Assembly (NCBI RefSeq): GCF_017811815.1
Contig: NZ_JADKZI010000004.1
Location: 186,001 to 250,000, forward strand
Direction: 5' to 3'
From: Flavonifractor sp. AGMB03687
GTDB lineage: Bacteria; Bacillota; Clostridia; Oscillospirales; Oscillospiraceae
DNA length: 64,000 nt
Shown: positions 25,448 to 33,777 of the stretch, one piece after another
How positions within the stretch are numbered: position 1 is the stretch's first letter
How the letters are laid out: every line of letters starts with the position of its first letter
The notes under the pieces: model-generated
Told to the model about the DNA's origin: nothing
Database searches by the model: none
The model's input: only the letters and a program-made list of their open reading frames with translations
Translations under genes and position numbers: made by a program

Positions 25448-26836
25448 ATGAAAAAATCACGCCTGCTCTCCTGGATGCTGGCTCTGGCACTGATCGCCGG
25501 CCTGCTCACCACCTTCGCATCTGCCAGCAGCGGCAGCGCCATTCTGGACGAGATGGACGTCAACGCCAAGGCCGCTGTCCTGGTGGACCCCAATACCAAC
25601 GAGGTCCTCTACGAGAAGAACGCCCACGAGAAGATGTATCCCGCCTCCATCACCAAGGTGATGACCTGTCTGCTCACCTTGGAGGCGGTGGATGAAGGCA
25701 AGCTCACCCTGGAGCAGACCGTCACTGCCAGCAGCGCCCTCCATACCGGCATCGGCGCCGGCGCCTCCACCGCCGACATCAAGGAGGGGGAGCAGATCCG
25801 CATCATCGACCTGCTCTATGCCGCCCTCATCCCCTCCGCCAACGAGGCCTGCAACGTGATGGCCGAGGCGGTGGCCGGTGACGTGGCCAGCTTTGTGGAG
25901 CTGATGAACCAGCGGGCCTCCGAACTGGGCATGGCGGACACCCACTTTGCCAACACCCACGGCTACCATGACGACGATCACTACACCTCCGCCTATGACA
26001 TCTTCCTCATGTGCCAGGAGGCCATGAAGCACGAGACCTTCCGCACCATCGTCTCCTCCAAGAGCTACGATATGCCCGCCACCAACATGCATCCCGAGGT
26101 GCGCACCGTCCACTCCACCAACGCCCTGATCTCCAACTGGAACGTGGCCGGCTACCTCTACTCCTACGCCACCGGCATCAAGACCGGCCACACCAACGAG
26201 TCCGGCTACTGCCTGGCGGCCTCCGCCACCAAGGACGACCGCAGCCTTATCTCCGTGGTCATGGGCTGTGAGCGTGAGCCGGGCACCACCGGCAGCAACG
26301 GCTTCATCTACTTCAAGGAAACCATCCGCATGTTTGAGTGGGGCTTCAAGAACTTCTCCACCCAGACCATTCTGGACTCCACCAAGCGGGACATCCCTGA
26401 GATCGAGGTCACTCTGGGCAAGGGCACCAATTATGTGACCCTGGAACCTCAGGGCGAGATCACCGCCCTGCTGCCCAACGACGTCTCCCCCGAGGACTTT
26501 GAGTTCTCCTACACCCTGAACGCCGACACGGTGGAGGCTCCCGTGGAAAAGGGCCAGGTGCTGGGCACCATCACCGCCACCTTTAACGACAAGGAGTACG
26601 GCTCCCTTCCCCTGGTGGCCAGCATCAACGTGGAGGCGGATCCCCTTCTCTACTACGTAGACCGCATCCAGAAGTTCTTCTCCCAGCTGTGGGTCAAGAT
26701 CATTCTGGTGATCCTTCTGGTGGTCATTGTACTGCTCATCGTCCGCCGTCTCTTCGGCGGGCGGCGGAGAAGCCGCAGGGGCGGCTACTCCTACAGCGGT
26801 GGTTCCCACTACAGCGGACGCCGCAGAAGAAGATAA
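25448..26836 (+). CDS. D-alanyl-D-alanine carboxypeptidase (class C PBP5-like)
   Basis: This 462-residue penicillin-binding protein trims the terminal D-Ala of peptidoglycan stem peptides. It has a signal peptide (1-27), the catalytic SxxK motif SITK (Ser67, Lys70), SAN at 130-132 and KTG at 245-247. A beta-rich PBP5 C-terminal domain spans about 320-410. A TM helix near 425-445 (WVKIILVILLVVIVLLIV) is followed by a very basic, Gly/Tyr-rich tail ending in five Arg. That tail anchors it to the membrane by a true TM helix rather than the usual amphipathic helix. AGGGAG precedes the ATG. Confidence 0.93.
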   Translation: MKKSRLLSWMLALALIAGLLTTFASASSGSAILDEMDVNAKAAVLVDPNTNEVLYEKNAHEKMYPASITKVMTCLLTLEAVDEGKLTLEQTVTASSALHTGIGAGASTADIKEGEQIRIIDLLYAALIPSANEACNVMAEAVAGDVASFVELMNQRASELGMADTHFANTHGYHDDDHYTSAYDIFLMCQEAMKHETFRTIVSSKSYDMPATNMHPEVRTVHSTNALISNWNVAGYLYSYATGIKTGHTNESGYCLAASATKDDRSLISVVMGCEREPGTTGSNGFIYFKETIRMFEWGFKNFSTQTILDSTKRDIPEIEVTLGKGTNYVTLEPQGEITALLPNDVSPEDFEFSYTLNADTVEAPVEKGQVLGTITATFNDKEYGSLPLVASINVEADPLLYYVDRIQKFFSQLWVKIILVILLVVIVLLIVRRLFGGRRRSRRGGYSYSGGSHYSGRRRRR

Positions 26837-26838
26837 GA

Positions 26839-26875
26839 AAAAAACGCCTGCTGCTTGCGCAGCAGGCGTTTTTGT
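26839..26875. terminator. bidirectional intrinsic terminator
   Basis: An 11-bp stem (ACGCCTGCTGC and complement, loop TTGC) is flanked by an A run and a T run. It lies between the convergent carboxypeptidase gene and the thiamine operon. Confidence 0.93.
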
Positions 26876-27895
26876 TTACTCACTCAGCAGATCCACATAC
26901 AGCTGATCCAGAGCGGGAGCTTCGTCGATCAGGCCCTCGCTGAGCAGCCAGTCCACATTCTCCTGCCAGCACTCCGCCGTCTGGGACAGGAAGGGGGCAT
27001 CCTCCGTCTCCATCATGGGCAGCAGGGTGGCCATGCTCTTCTGCTCCACCGTCTGGGACAGGGGGAAGTTCTCCTCGTTCTGGTTGTCCAGCAGGATCTG
27101 GAGCACGCCGTCCGGGTCGGCCTGCATGTCGTCAAAGCCCTTCTCGCAGGCCCGCAGGAAGCCCTTCAGCACCTCGGGCTCCTCTTCGATCATGGTGTCG
27201 TTGGCCAGGAACACGCCCTCGTAGTAGGTGGGCACGCCGTAGTCGTCCAGCTCAAAGTAGTTGACCTCAAAGCCCTCTTCCTCCATCTGGGGCACCTCGT
27301 GGTTCACCAGACAGCCGATGGTAGCGTCCACATTGCCGGTGGTCATGGAGCTCATGAGATCAAAGCCCACGTCGATCATGGTCACGTCGCTGGAGTCCGC
27401 CCCCACGTTGGCCATGATGGAGCGGATCAGGGCCTCGGACAGCTCGGTGCCCGCGTAGCCAATGGTCTTGCCCACCAGATCGTCCGGGGAGGTGATGTTC
27501 TTATCCTTCAGGGAGAGGACGATGTTCAGGGGGCCCTGGACCACCGCGCCGATGGACTTCACCGGCACATCCTGGTTGGCACGGGCCATGATCACGTCCT
27601 GCTGGTAGTACAGGCCGATCTCCGCCTGTCCGGCAGCCACCAGGGAAATGGCATCGTTGGCGTTGGAGGGGAACTGAATGTTGACCTTCAGACCCTCCTC
27701 CTCAAAATAGCCCTTCTCGATGGCGTCGTAGAGGAAGGCGTGGAGGGCGTTGGGGTACCAGTCCAGCACCACGCTGATCTCCCGCAGTTCCTGGCCGCCG
27801 GTGGTGGTCTCCTGTTCGTCGGAGGCGGGAGCGGAGCAGCCGGCCAGCAGCAGGGCACCGGCCAGGGCAAGGGTAGCAATTCGCTTCATATCCAT
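26876..27895 (-). CDS. thiY: thiamine-precursor ABC transporter, substrate-binding lipoprotein
   Basis: This lipoprotein of about 339 residues has an LLLAGC cleavage site. Its mature domain is of the NMT1/THI5-like fold. ISVVLDWYPNALHAFLYDAI at the start of the domain, LVAAGQAEIGLYYQ and KTIGYAGTELSEA match HMP/formylamino-pyrimidine binding proteins (ThiY). It would deliver pyrimidine precursors to ThiX/ThiZ encoded just upstream. It is the last gene of the TPP-riboswitch operon. ATG at 27889 is an equally good start; both have AGGAAAGG-type sites. Confidence 0.88.
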   Translation of the reverse strand: MDMKRIATLALAGALLLAGCSAPASDEQETTTGGQELREISVVLDWYPNALHAFLYDAIEKGYFEEEGLKVNIQFPSNANDAISLVAAGQAEIGLYYQQDVIMARANQDVPVKSIGAVVQGPLNIVLSLKDKNITSPDDLVGKTIGYAGTELSEALIRSIMANVGADSSDVTMIDVGFDLMSSMTTGNVDATIGCLVNHEVPQMEEEGFEVNYFELDDYGVPTYYEGVFLANDTMIEEEPEVLKGFLRACEKGFDDMQADPDGVLQILLDNQNEENFPLSQTVEQKSMATLLPMMETEDAPFLSQTAECWQENVDWLLSEGLIDEAPALDQLYVDLLSE

Positions 27896-27920
27896 CTTTC
27901 CTTTCCTGTTGATCTCTTTA

Positions 27921-28676
27921 TTAGGACTCTCCCCGCCAGCGGACAAACTTCCGCTCCAGCAGGGCTACGATCCCCACAGCCACCATGGCGGTGACCGACA
28001 GGATCACAATGGGGGCAAAGACACCTGCGCCGTCCAGCTGGGTCATCATCCGGCGGGAGAAGTAGCCCAAACCGCTCTGGGCCCCCAGCCACTCGCCGAT
28101 GGCCGCGCCGATGATGCTCATGGGCACCGCCATTTTGATGGCCGAGAAGAAGTAAGGCAGGGCGCAGGGGGCCTTGATCTTCCAGAAAATCTCCCGGCGG
28201 GTGGCGCCGTAGGTCTGGAGCAGTTCGGCCATCTCGGTCTTGGCAGAGCGCAGGCCGTCGTACACCGTAATGGTAATGGGGAAAAAGGTGATGAGCACCG
28301 TCACCAGCACCTTACTCCAGATGCCGTAGCCGAACCACAGCACAAACAGCGGCGCAATGGCGGTGGTGGGAATGGTCTGGGACACCACTACCACGGGATA
28401 GAGCATCCGCCGCACCATATCGCTGGCATCCATGGCCACTGCCAGGGCCAGGCCCAGCACCAGGGAGATGACCAGGCCGATGCCGGTCACCGTCATGGTG
28501 GCGGGCAGATGGACGGTAAAGAGGGGCTCCCGCAGCTCCCACATCCGCTGAAGGATCTGGATGGGTGTGGGCAGGATGTAGGAGGCGTTCATGCCCATGG
28601 CCCCCGCCTGCCAAATCATGATTAAGGCCAGCAGGAAAATGAGGGCGGGCAGATTGGCTTTGCAGGCTTTCTTCAT
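27921..28676 (-). CDS. thiX: thiamine-precursor ABC transporter, permease
   Basis: This 251-residue permease of the BPD_transp_1 family has about six TM helices and the EAA-like loop MAELLQTYGATRREIFWKI, which docks with the ATPase. Its ATG overlaps the ATPase stop by 4 bp (ATGA), choosing this start over longer upstream frames. Together with ThiY and ThiZ it forms an importer for hydroxymethylpyrimidine or its amino/formylamino derivatives, judged by the operon and TPP control. Confidence 0.9.
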   Translation of the reverse strand: MKKACKANLPALIFLLALIMIWQAGAMGMNASYILPTPIQILQRMWELREPLFTVHLPATMTVTGIGLVISLVLGLALAVAMDASDMVRRMLYPVVVVSQTIPTTAIAPLFVLWFGYGIWSKVLVTVLITFFPITITVYDGLRSAKTEMAELLQTYGATRREIFWKIKAPCALPYFFSAIKMAVPMSIIGAAIGEWLGAQSGLGYFSRRMMTQLDGAGVFAPIVILSVTAMVAVGIVALLERKFVRWRGES

Positions 28677-29434
28677 ACCGTCACCTGCTTTCTCAGCAGC
28701 GTGATCAGCCGCTCCTTCAGCTCTACCATCTCCGGCTGCTTCAGGCAGGACCGGTCCCGGGGAAAGGCCGCGGGCACCGGGATCTCCGTCAGGGTGTGGA
28801 TGGGGGTGGACTCCACCACCAGCACGCTGGAGGAGAGGAACACCGCCTCCTCCACGTCGTGGGTGATGAAGAGGATGGTCTTCTTGTGCCGCTGCCACTG
28901 GTCCAGCAGCCACTCCTGCATGGAGATGCGGGTCAGGAAGTCCAGGGCGGAGAAAGGCTCGTCCAGCAGCAGCAGGTCGCTGCCCGTCAGCATGGTGCGG
29001 GCAAAGGCGGCCCGCTGGCGCATGCCGCCGGACAGCTCGTCCGGCATCTTGTCGCAGCAACCCTCCAATCCCACGTCGGCCAGGGCCTCCTCGGCCTTCT
29101 GCCGCCGCTGCTCCCTGGACATCCCTCCGGCGATCTCCAGGGGCAGGGCCACGTTCTCCCCCACGGTACGCCAGGGGAAGAGCAGGTCCTTCTGGGGCAT
29201 ATAGCCGCAGTACCGTTTCCGCCCGCCGATGGGCGCGCCGTCCACCAGGATCTCCCCGCCCTTGGGCTGGAGCAGGCCGTTGGTCATGCGGAAGATGGTG
29301 CTCTTGCCGCAGCCGCTCACCCCCAGCACGCAGTGGAAGGAGCCCGGCTCCACCTGGAAGGACAGCTTGTCGATGATGTCAAAGTCCTCCGAGGGGTACT
29401 GGTAGGACACCTGACGAAATTCCAGGGCGCTCAC
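28673..29434 (-). CDS. thiZ: thiamine-precursor ABC transporter, ATPase
   Basis: This 253-residue ATPase has Walker A GVSGCGKST (38-46), the signature ELSGGMRQRAAFAR, Walker B LLLLDEPF and the switch His in FITHDVEEA. The GTG at 29434 is the start: GGAGG lies eight bases upstream and GTGA overlaps the TenA stop. It energises the ThiXY importer. It is smaller than nitrate/taurine ATPases but otherwise close to them, so the substrate call rests on context. Confidence 0.9.
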   Translation of the reverse strand: MSALEFRQVSYQYPSEDFDIIDKLSFQVEPGSFHCVLGVSGCGKSTIFRMTNGLLQPKGGEILVDGAPIGGRKRYCGYMPQKDLLFPWRTVGENVALPLEIAGGMSREQRRQKAEEALADVGLEGCCDKMPDELSGGMRQRAAFARTMLTGSDLLLLDEPFSALDFLTRISMQEWLLDQWQRHKKTILFITHDVEEAVFLSSSVLVVESTPIHTLTEIPVPAAFPRDRSCLKQPEMVELKERLITLLRKQVTV

Positions 29435-30090
29435 GGTTCCAGCCTCCACGCCATCTCCCAGAAGCCCAGCTCGTACTTGCTGCAGGCCACGAAGATGTCC
29501 TCCAGCCGCTGGTACTCCTCCTCGATGCAGCCCTGGGCCAGTTGGTCCATCCGGGCCACCAGGGCGTCATTGGTGCTCTGGTACTCCTCGCTGGAGTAGC
29601 CCCGCACCCATTCCCCGTAGAAGGGGTGGTCCGCCGCGCCGGGAATCTGGGCCAGCCGGGTGCCGATTTCGGCGTAGCTCCAGGAACAGGCCAGGATGGA
29701 GGCCACGATCTCCGCCGGGCTGCCGGCGGCGGCCACCGCCAGCATATAGTGGGTGTAGGACAGGTTGGACAGGGCAGGCTTCACCTGGAATACCTGCTCC
29801 TCGGTGATGCCCAGCTTGGCCATATAGGCCCGGTGGGTCTTCATCTCGCCGCCCAGGATGGCGTCCACGTTGGCGGAGAAGAAGCGCATCAGTTCCGGAT
29901 TCTTGGCCTTCACCACGCCCCAGGCAAATACCTTGGCATAGTCAAAGAGATACAGATAGTCCTGGAGCAGAAAATACTGAAACTTTTCCTGGTCCAGGGT
30001 GCCGTCCCCGATGCCTTTCACAAAGGGGTGGTCGTGGCAGGCCTGCCAGATGGGCTTTGCCGCTTCATAAAGCCGCTGGGTCACGGTCAT
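29431..30090 (-). CDS. tenA: thiaminase II / aminopyrimidine aminohydrolase TenA
   Basis: This 219-residue all-helical enzyme hydrolyses aminomethyl-HMP (from degraded thiamine) to HMP. The catalytic residues line up with Bacillus subtilis TenA numbering: Asp44 in LLQDYLYLF, Cys135 in ILACSWSYAEIG, and a C-terminal Glu in ELGFWEMAW. The ATG at 30090 has GGAGG upstream and overlaps the HAD gene stop by 4 bp. Its product would feed ThiD, encoded in the same operon, and its substrate would come through ThiXYZ. Confidence 0.95.
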   Translation of the reverse strand: MTVTQRLYEAAKPIWQACHDHPFVKGIGDGTLDQEKFQYFLLQDYLYLFDYAKVFAWGVVKAKNPELMRFFSANVDAILGGEMKTHRAYMAKLGITEEQVFQVKPALSNLSYTHYMLAVAAAGSPAEIVASILACSWSYAEIGTRLAQIPGAADHPFYGEWVRGYSSEEYQSTNDALVARMDQLAQGCIEEEYQRLEDIFVACSKYELGFWEMAWRLEP

Positions 30091-30725
30091 AAGGCGTTCC
30101 TCCAATCCAATATGGTTTCATCCGCCAGGGCGGACAGGGCGGGCCAGTCCTCTGCATAGGCCGCCTCCGGTATGCCTACGGTATAAAAGCCCGCCGCTTT
30201 GGCGGTGCGGGCGGCATAGAGCGCGTCTTCAAATACGGCGGTCTCCCCCGGGGCGCTCCCCAGGCGGCGGGCCGCCTCCAGATAGATCTCCGGGCTGTCC
30301 TTGCTGCGCCCCAGGCTCTCGCAGCTGAGGATGCACGCAAAATATCCCGCCACCCCCAGCCGCTCCAGGCAGGCCCGGGCCAGCGGCTCCGCCGTGGCGG
30401 TGGCCACGCACATCCGGACCCCCTTCGCCCGCAGGCGCTCCAGATAGTCCTGGACTCCCGGCTTCAGGGGGACGTCGGCGCGGTAGTGTCCGGCCATCAT
30501 CTCCTCCATCTCCGCCACGATCCGCTCCGGCGGACCCGGGATGGAGAAGGCGTCCATGAAATAGGCCGCCCCCTCCAGCATGGTCATGGCCTGCACCATC
30601 CACAGCAGCCGCCGGTCCGGGCGGATGCCGCGGCGCTCCAGATAAGCCCGGCCCAGCCCCTTCCAGTAGTGCATGGAGTCCACCAGGGTGCCGTCCATGT
30701 CAAAAATACAGAAGCGTTTATCCAC
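30087..30725 (-). CDS. HAD-superfamily phosphatase in the thiamine operon
   Basis: This 212-residue HAD hydrolase has motif I FDMDGTLVDS (Asp9, Asp11), motif II in CVATATAEP, a Lys in SLGRSKDSP and motif IV VFEDALYAA. The helical cap is of the beta-phosphoglucomutase type. It overlaps thiE by 8 bp and tenA by 4 bp, so it is embedded in the thiamine salvage operon. It could dephosphorylate thiamine phosphate or an HMP/thiazole phosphate; that is inference from position only. Confidence 0.88.
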   Translation of the reverse strand: MDKRFCIFDMDGTLVDSMHYWKGLGRAYLERRGIRPDRRLLWMVQAMTMLEGAAYFMDAFSIPGPPERIVAEMEEMMAGHYRADVPLKPGVQDYLERLRAKGVRMCVATATAEPLARACLERLGVAGYFACILSCESLGRSKDSPEIYLEAARRLGSAPGETAVFEDALYAARTAKAAGFYTVGIPEAAYAEDWPALSALADETILDWRNAL

Positions 30726-31377
30726 GGGCGGCCACCATCTGGTCCGCCAGGGCCCGGAGATGCCGGGCGGCGTCCTCCGGGTCCGGCTGGGCGAAGAGGG
30801 CGGACACCACGGCGGCGCCCGCCGCGCCCGTCCCCGCCAGCCGGGGCAGGTTGTCGGCGTTGACCCCGCCGATGGCCACCACCGGGATGCTCACCGCCCG
30901 GCAGATCTCCCCCAGCCGCTCCAGGCTCAGGTTTTTGGCGTCCTGCTTGGTGGTGGTGCCAAACACCGCCCCCGCGCCGATGTAGTCGGCTCCGGCCCGC
31001 TCCGCCGCCACAGCCAGCTCCACGGTGTTGGCGGTGATGCCCAGGATCTTGTCCGGGCCGATGATCGCCCGCACGTCCCGGCCCATCAGGTCCTTCTGCC
31101 CCACGTGGACTCCGTCGGCGCCGCAGGCCAGAGCCGCTTCCACGCTGTCGTTGACCACAAAGGGCACATGATACCGCCCGGCGATGGCCCGCAGCTCCCT
31201 GGCCTCCGCCAGGAGCGCCCCCTGATCCAGCTCTTTTTCCCGCAGCTGGAGGAAGGTCGCCCCGCCTTTCAGCACCGCCTCCACCGCCTGGGGCAGGGTG
31301 CGCTCCCCCAGCCAGCTCCGGTCGGTCACGGCGTACAGGGTCATGCCCCGCCTGATCTCATCCCTGGTAAATTTCAT
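30718..31377 (-). CDS. thiE: thiamine-phosphate synthase
   Basis: This 219-residue TIM-barrel enzyme joins HMP diphosphate and thiazole phosphate to make thiamine phosphate. Motifs seen are LQLREKELD, VNDSVEAALACGADGVHVGQ (pyrophosphate/Mg site region), GAGAVFGTTTKQDA and VVAIGGVNADN. It overlaps thiM by 20 bp. Together with ThiD and ThiM it completes a salvage route in this operon. Confidence 0.95.
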   Translation of the reverse strand: MKFTRDEIRRGMTLYAVTDRSWLGERTLPQAVEAVLKGGATFLQLREKELDQGALLAEARELRAIAGRYHVPFVVNDSVEAALACGADGVHVGQKDLMGRDVRAIIGPDKILGITANTVELAVAAERAGADYIGAGAVFGTTTKQDAKNLSLERLGEICRAVSIPVVAIGGVNADNLPRLAGTGAAGAAVVSALFAQPDPEDAARHLRALADQMVAARG

Positions 31378-32203
31378 AACGCACTCCTTGCATCAGCTGT
31401 TCCTCCGTCAGGTTGAACACGCTGTCGATGAGGTCCACCCGGAAGGTGCCGCTCCCCGTCCCCTTCTGAAGGCGCAGCTCCTCCGCCCGCTCGCCCGCCA
31501 GGGCGATGGACGCGGCGGCGGCCGCCGCCGCCTCAAAAGGCTTGTCCGGGCTGGCCCCGCAGAAGGCACCGGTGAGGGCGGACAGCATGCATCCGCTGCC
31601 GGTGATCCGGGCCATGGTGGGGCTGCCGTTGCGGAGGAAGAGCACCCACTCCCCCTGGGCAATAACGTCCACCGCCCCGGAGAGGGTCACCGCCGCCCCC
31701 GTCCGCTTGGACAGGGTGCGGGCCAGCTCCGCCGCGCGGGGCAGGCCGGACTCGGTAACCGCGTCGGCCTGTGCCACGTCCACTCCGCTGCCCCCCTCCT
31801 TGTCCTCAGTGAGGGCCCGAATCTCGGAGGCGTTGCCCCGGATCACGGCAAACTGAACCTCTTCCAGCAATTTGCGGGCGGTCTCCCGCCGCAGGCCGGT
31901 AAAACCGGCGGCCACCGGGTCAAACACCACCGGCACGCCCAGCTTATTGGCCTCTTTTCCGGCGATGAGCATGGCCTCCCGGTCCCCCACGGCCCCCAGG
32001 TTGAGGACCAGGGCCTGGACCCCGGCCACCGCGTCGGCCACCTCCAGAGGGTGGTGGGCCATGGTGGCGGAAGCTCCCGCCGCCAGCAGAATATTGGCGC
32101 AGTCGTTGACGGTGACGATGTTGGTAATGCACTGGACCAGCGGCGCTTTTTCCCGCACCGCGCCCAGCATGGCGGCAAATTCCATCCGTTCCATGTCCCT
32201 CAC
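31358..32203 (-). CDS. thiM: hydroxyethylthiazole kinase
   Basis: This 281-residue enzyme phosphorylates 5-(2-hydroxyethyl)-4-methylthiazole. It shows PLVQCITNIVTVNDCAN near the N-terminus, NLGAVGD, VFDPVAAGFTGLR and the ATP/catalytic TGSGCMLSALTGAF. GTG 32203 gives a 4-bp GTGA overlap with thiW; ATG 32194 is a close alternative. It is coupled to thiE downstream. Confidence 0.94.
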   Translation of the reverse strand: MRDMERMEFAAMLGAVREKAPLVQCITNIVTVNDCANILLAAGASATMAHHPLEVADAVAGVQALVLNLGAVGDREAMLIAGKEANKLGVPVVFDPVAAGFTGLRRETARKLLEEVQFAVIRGNASEIRALTEDKEGGSGVDVAQADAVTESGLPRAAELARTLSKRTGAAVTLSGAVDVIAQGEWVLFLRNGSPTMARITGSGCMLSALTGAFCGASPDKPFEAAAAAAASIALAGERAEELRLQKGTGSGTFRVDLIDSVFNLTEEQLMQGVRYEIYQG

Positions 32204-32712
32204 CGCCTGACCACGGTCTGCATCACATCCAGGCCGCCGGAGCGCTTCAGGGCAAAGAGCACCACACCGGCAATGATAGAGCCGCCGATGGTGGAGACCA
32301 GGAAGGGACCCATGTAGGCGTACACCGCCGCGGTCTGACCCAGGATCAGGGTAGCGATGGGCCAGGCGGCCAGGCCGCCCAGGATACCGGTACCAAAGAC
32401 CTCACCCACACAGGTGGCCCCCAGATTGCGAGTGCCCCAATAGGTCAGGCCGCACAGCAGGGCTCCAACCATACTGCCGGGGAAGGCCAGCAGGGTACCC
32501 AGGCCTAGCAGGTTGCGCAGCAGGCTGGCGGCAAAGGCGCAGGCCACGCCGTACCAGGGACCCAGGAAGACAGCGCACAGGATATTCACCATGTGCTGCA
32601 CCGGGGAGCACCGGGAACCCAGGATGGGAAAGGAGAAGAGACTGCCCACCACCGCCACGGCGGTGAGCAGGCTGGCGATGGCCAGCTTTTTCACTGCGGT
32701 CTGCTGTTTCAT
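32200..32712 (-). CDS. thiW: ThiW, probable thiazole-precursor transporter component
   Basis: This 170-residue membrane protein has five to six TM helices and the ThiW hallmark SRCSPVQHMVNILCAVFLGP. ThiW resembles an ECF transporter substrate-binding (S) component and is typically encoded beside thiM under TPP riboswitches; it is thought to import hydroxyethylthiazole. The ATG overlaps the thiD stop by 4 bp. Energy-coupling AT components are not in the window and would be shared from elsewhere. Confidence 0.92.
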   Translation of the reverse strand: MKQQTAVKKLAIASLLTAVAVVGSLFSFPILGSRCSPVQHMVNILCAVFLGPWYGVACAFAASLLRNLLGLGTLLAFPGSMVGALLCGLTYWGTRNLGATCVGEVFGTGILGGLAAWPIATLILGQTAAVYAYMGPFLVSTIGGSIIAGVVLFALKRSGGLDVMQTVVRR

Positions 32713-33527
32713 GCCTCTTCCCTCCCCTGGCAGAAACCGCCGCCCGCCGGGACGGCGTAGTTGTGCCACAGGGGGCCGCTGCCCTGGCCCAGATCCAGCT
32801 TGGCCTCCATGGCGGCGGTAATATAGCCCTTGGCCTTGACCACCGCGCCGGGCAGATCCTCACCCAGGGCCAGGAAGGAGGCGATGGCGGAGGACAGGGT
32901 GCAGCCGGAGCCGTGGTTGTTAGGGTTGTCCACCCGGGGGGCATGGAACCAGTGAGCCTGACCATTCTGCCACAGCAGGTCGTCGGCGTTGTCGGTCCGG
33001 TGTCCGCCCTTTACCAGCACGGCACCCTGCATGGTCTTGCCGATGGTCTCGGCGGCCCGCAGCATGTCGTCCTCGGTCTCAATGGCAAAGCCGCACAACC
33101 GCTGGGCCTCCGGAATGTTGGGGGTGATGATGGCGGCCAGGGGGAAGAGTTCCTCCATCAGGGCGGTGAGGGCACTGTCCTGCATGAGGGCGGAGCCGCT
33201 GGTGGACACCATCACCGGGTCCACCACGATATTCTCAGCTCCGTACTGCCGCAGCTTGGCGCCGATGACCTTGATGATAGGGGCGGAGGACACCATGCCG
33301 ATCTTGACGGCCTGGGGCCGGATATCCTCAAAGATGCAGTCCAGCTGCTCCCCTACAAACTCCGGGGTGGCCTCCAGCACGTCCCGGACGCCGGTGGTGT
33401 TCTGGGCGGTGAGCGCGGTGATGGCGCTCATGCCGTACACGCCCAGACAGGTCATGGTCTTCAGGTCCGCCTGGATCCCGGCGCCGCCGCTAGAGTCACT
33501 GCCGGCGATGGTCAATACACATTTCAT
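32709..33527 (-). CDS. thiD: HMP/HMP-phosphate kinase
   Basis: This 272-residue ribokinase-fold enzyme phosphorylates HMP twice to HMP diphosphate. Family marks are TIAGSDSSGGAGIQADLKT, VDPVMVSTSG, TPNIPEAQ and NNHGSGCTLSSAIA with the catalytic base region. GAAGGAAC lies before the ATG. It is the first gene after the TPP riboswitch and terminator. Confidence 0.95.
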   Translation of the reverse strand: MKCVLTIAGSDSSGGAGIQADLKTMTCLGVYGMSAITALTAQNTTGVRDVLEATPEFVGEQLDCIFEDIRPQAVKIGMVSSAPIIKVIGAKLRQYGAENIVVDPVMVSTSGSALMQDSALTALMEELFPLAAIITPNIPEAQRLCGFAIETEDDMLRAAETIGKTMQGAVLVKGGHRTDNADDLLWQNGQAHWFHAPRVDNPNNHGSGCTLSSAIASFLALGEDLPGAVVKAKGYITAAMEAKLDLGQGSGPLWHNYAVPAGGGFCQGREEA

Positions 33528-33563
33528 GTTCTGTTCCTTCTTTCTCTTGGTGGGTAGGCACGC

Positions 33564-33598
33564 AAAAAGCGGCAGGTCCCAACGGGACCTGCCGCTTC
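33564..33598 (-). terminator. attenuator terminator downstream of the TPP riboswitch
   Basis: A 13-bp perfect stem (33568-33580 and 33584-33596) with an AAC/GTT loop is followed on the minus strand by TTTTTGCG. It lies between the aptamer and thiD, where a TPP-controlled terminator should be. A separate 8-bp hairpin (33616-33623 with 33626-33633) lies between aptamer and terminator and may take part in the switching. Confidence 0.9.
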
Positions 33599-33657
33599 TC
33601 TGTACGTCAAAGATACTCCTCCGTCCGGAGGAGACTCCGCACGGAAATGGTGCTGCG

Positions 33658-33735
33658 TCCCTACGTTGGCATTACCCAAATCAGGTAAGGTCGAGGGACT
33701 GGCCCCTCCTCTCAGCCCCCTCGCGGGAGCTCCCT
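33658..33735 (-). promoter_or_regulatory. TPP (THI-box) riboswitch aptamer
   Basis: Read on the minus strand, the sequence contains GGGGGCTGAGAGG, then CCTTACCTGATTTGGGTAAT and GCCAACGTAGGGA, the conserved core of the thiamine-pyrophosphate aptamer. It lies between the promoter at 33746-33774 and an intrinsic terminator, so it probably acts by transcription attenuation of the nine thiamine genes. Confidence 0.95.
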
Positions 33736-33745
33736 TGCACGCTTC

Positions 33746-33774
33746 ATTTTATTCCCATTCGACGGGATTGTCAA
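33746..33774 (-). promoter_or_regulatory. sigma-A promoter of the thiamine operon
   Basis: On the minus strand TTGACA (33769-33774) and TAAAAT (33746-33751) are spaced exactly 17 bp apart. The -35 starts four bases after the serA stop codon and transcription should begin at the edge of the riboswitch. Confidence 0.85.
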
Positions 33775-33777
33775 TCC

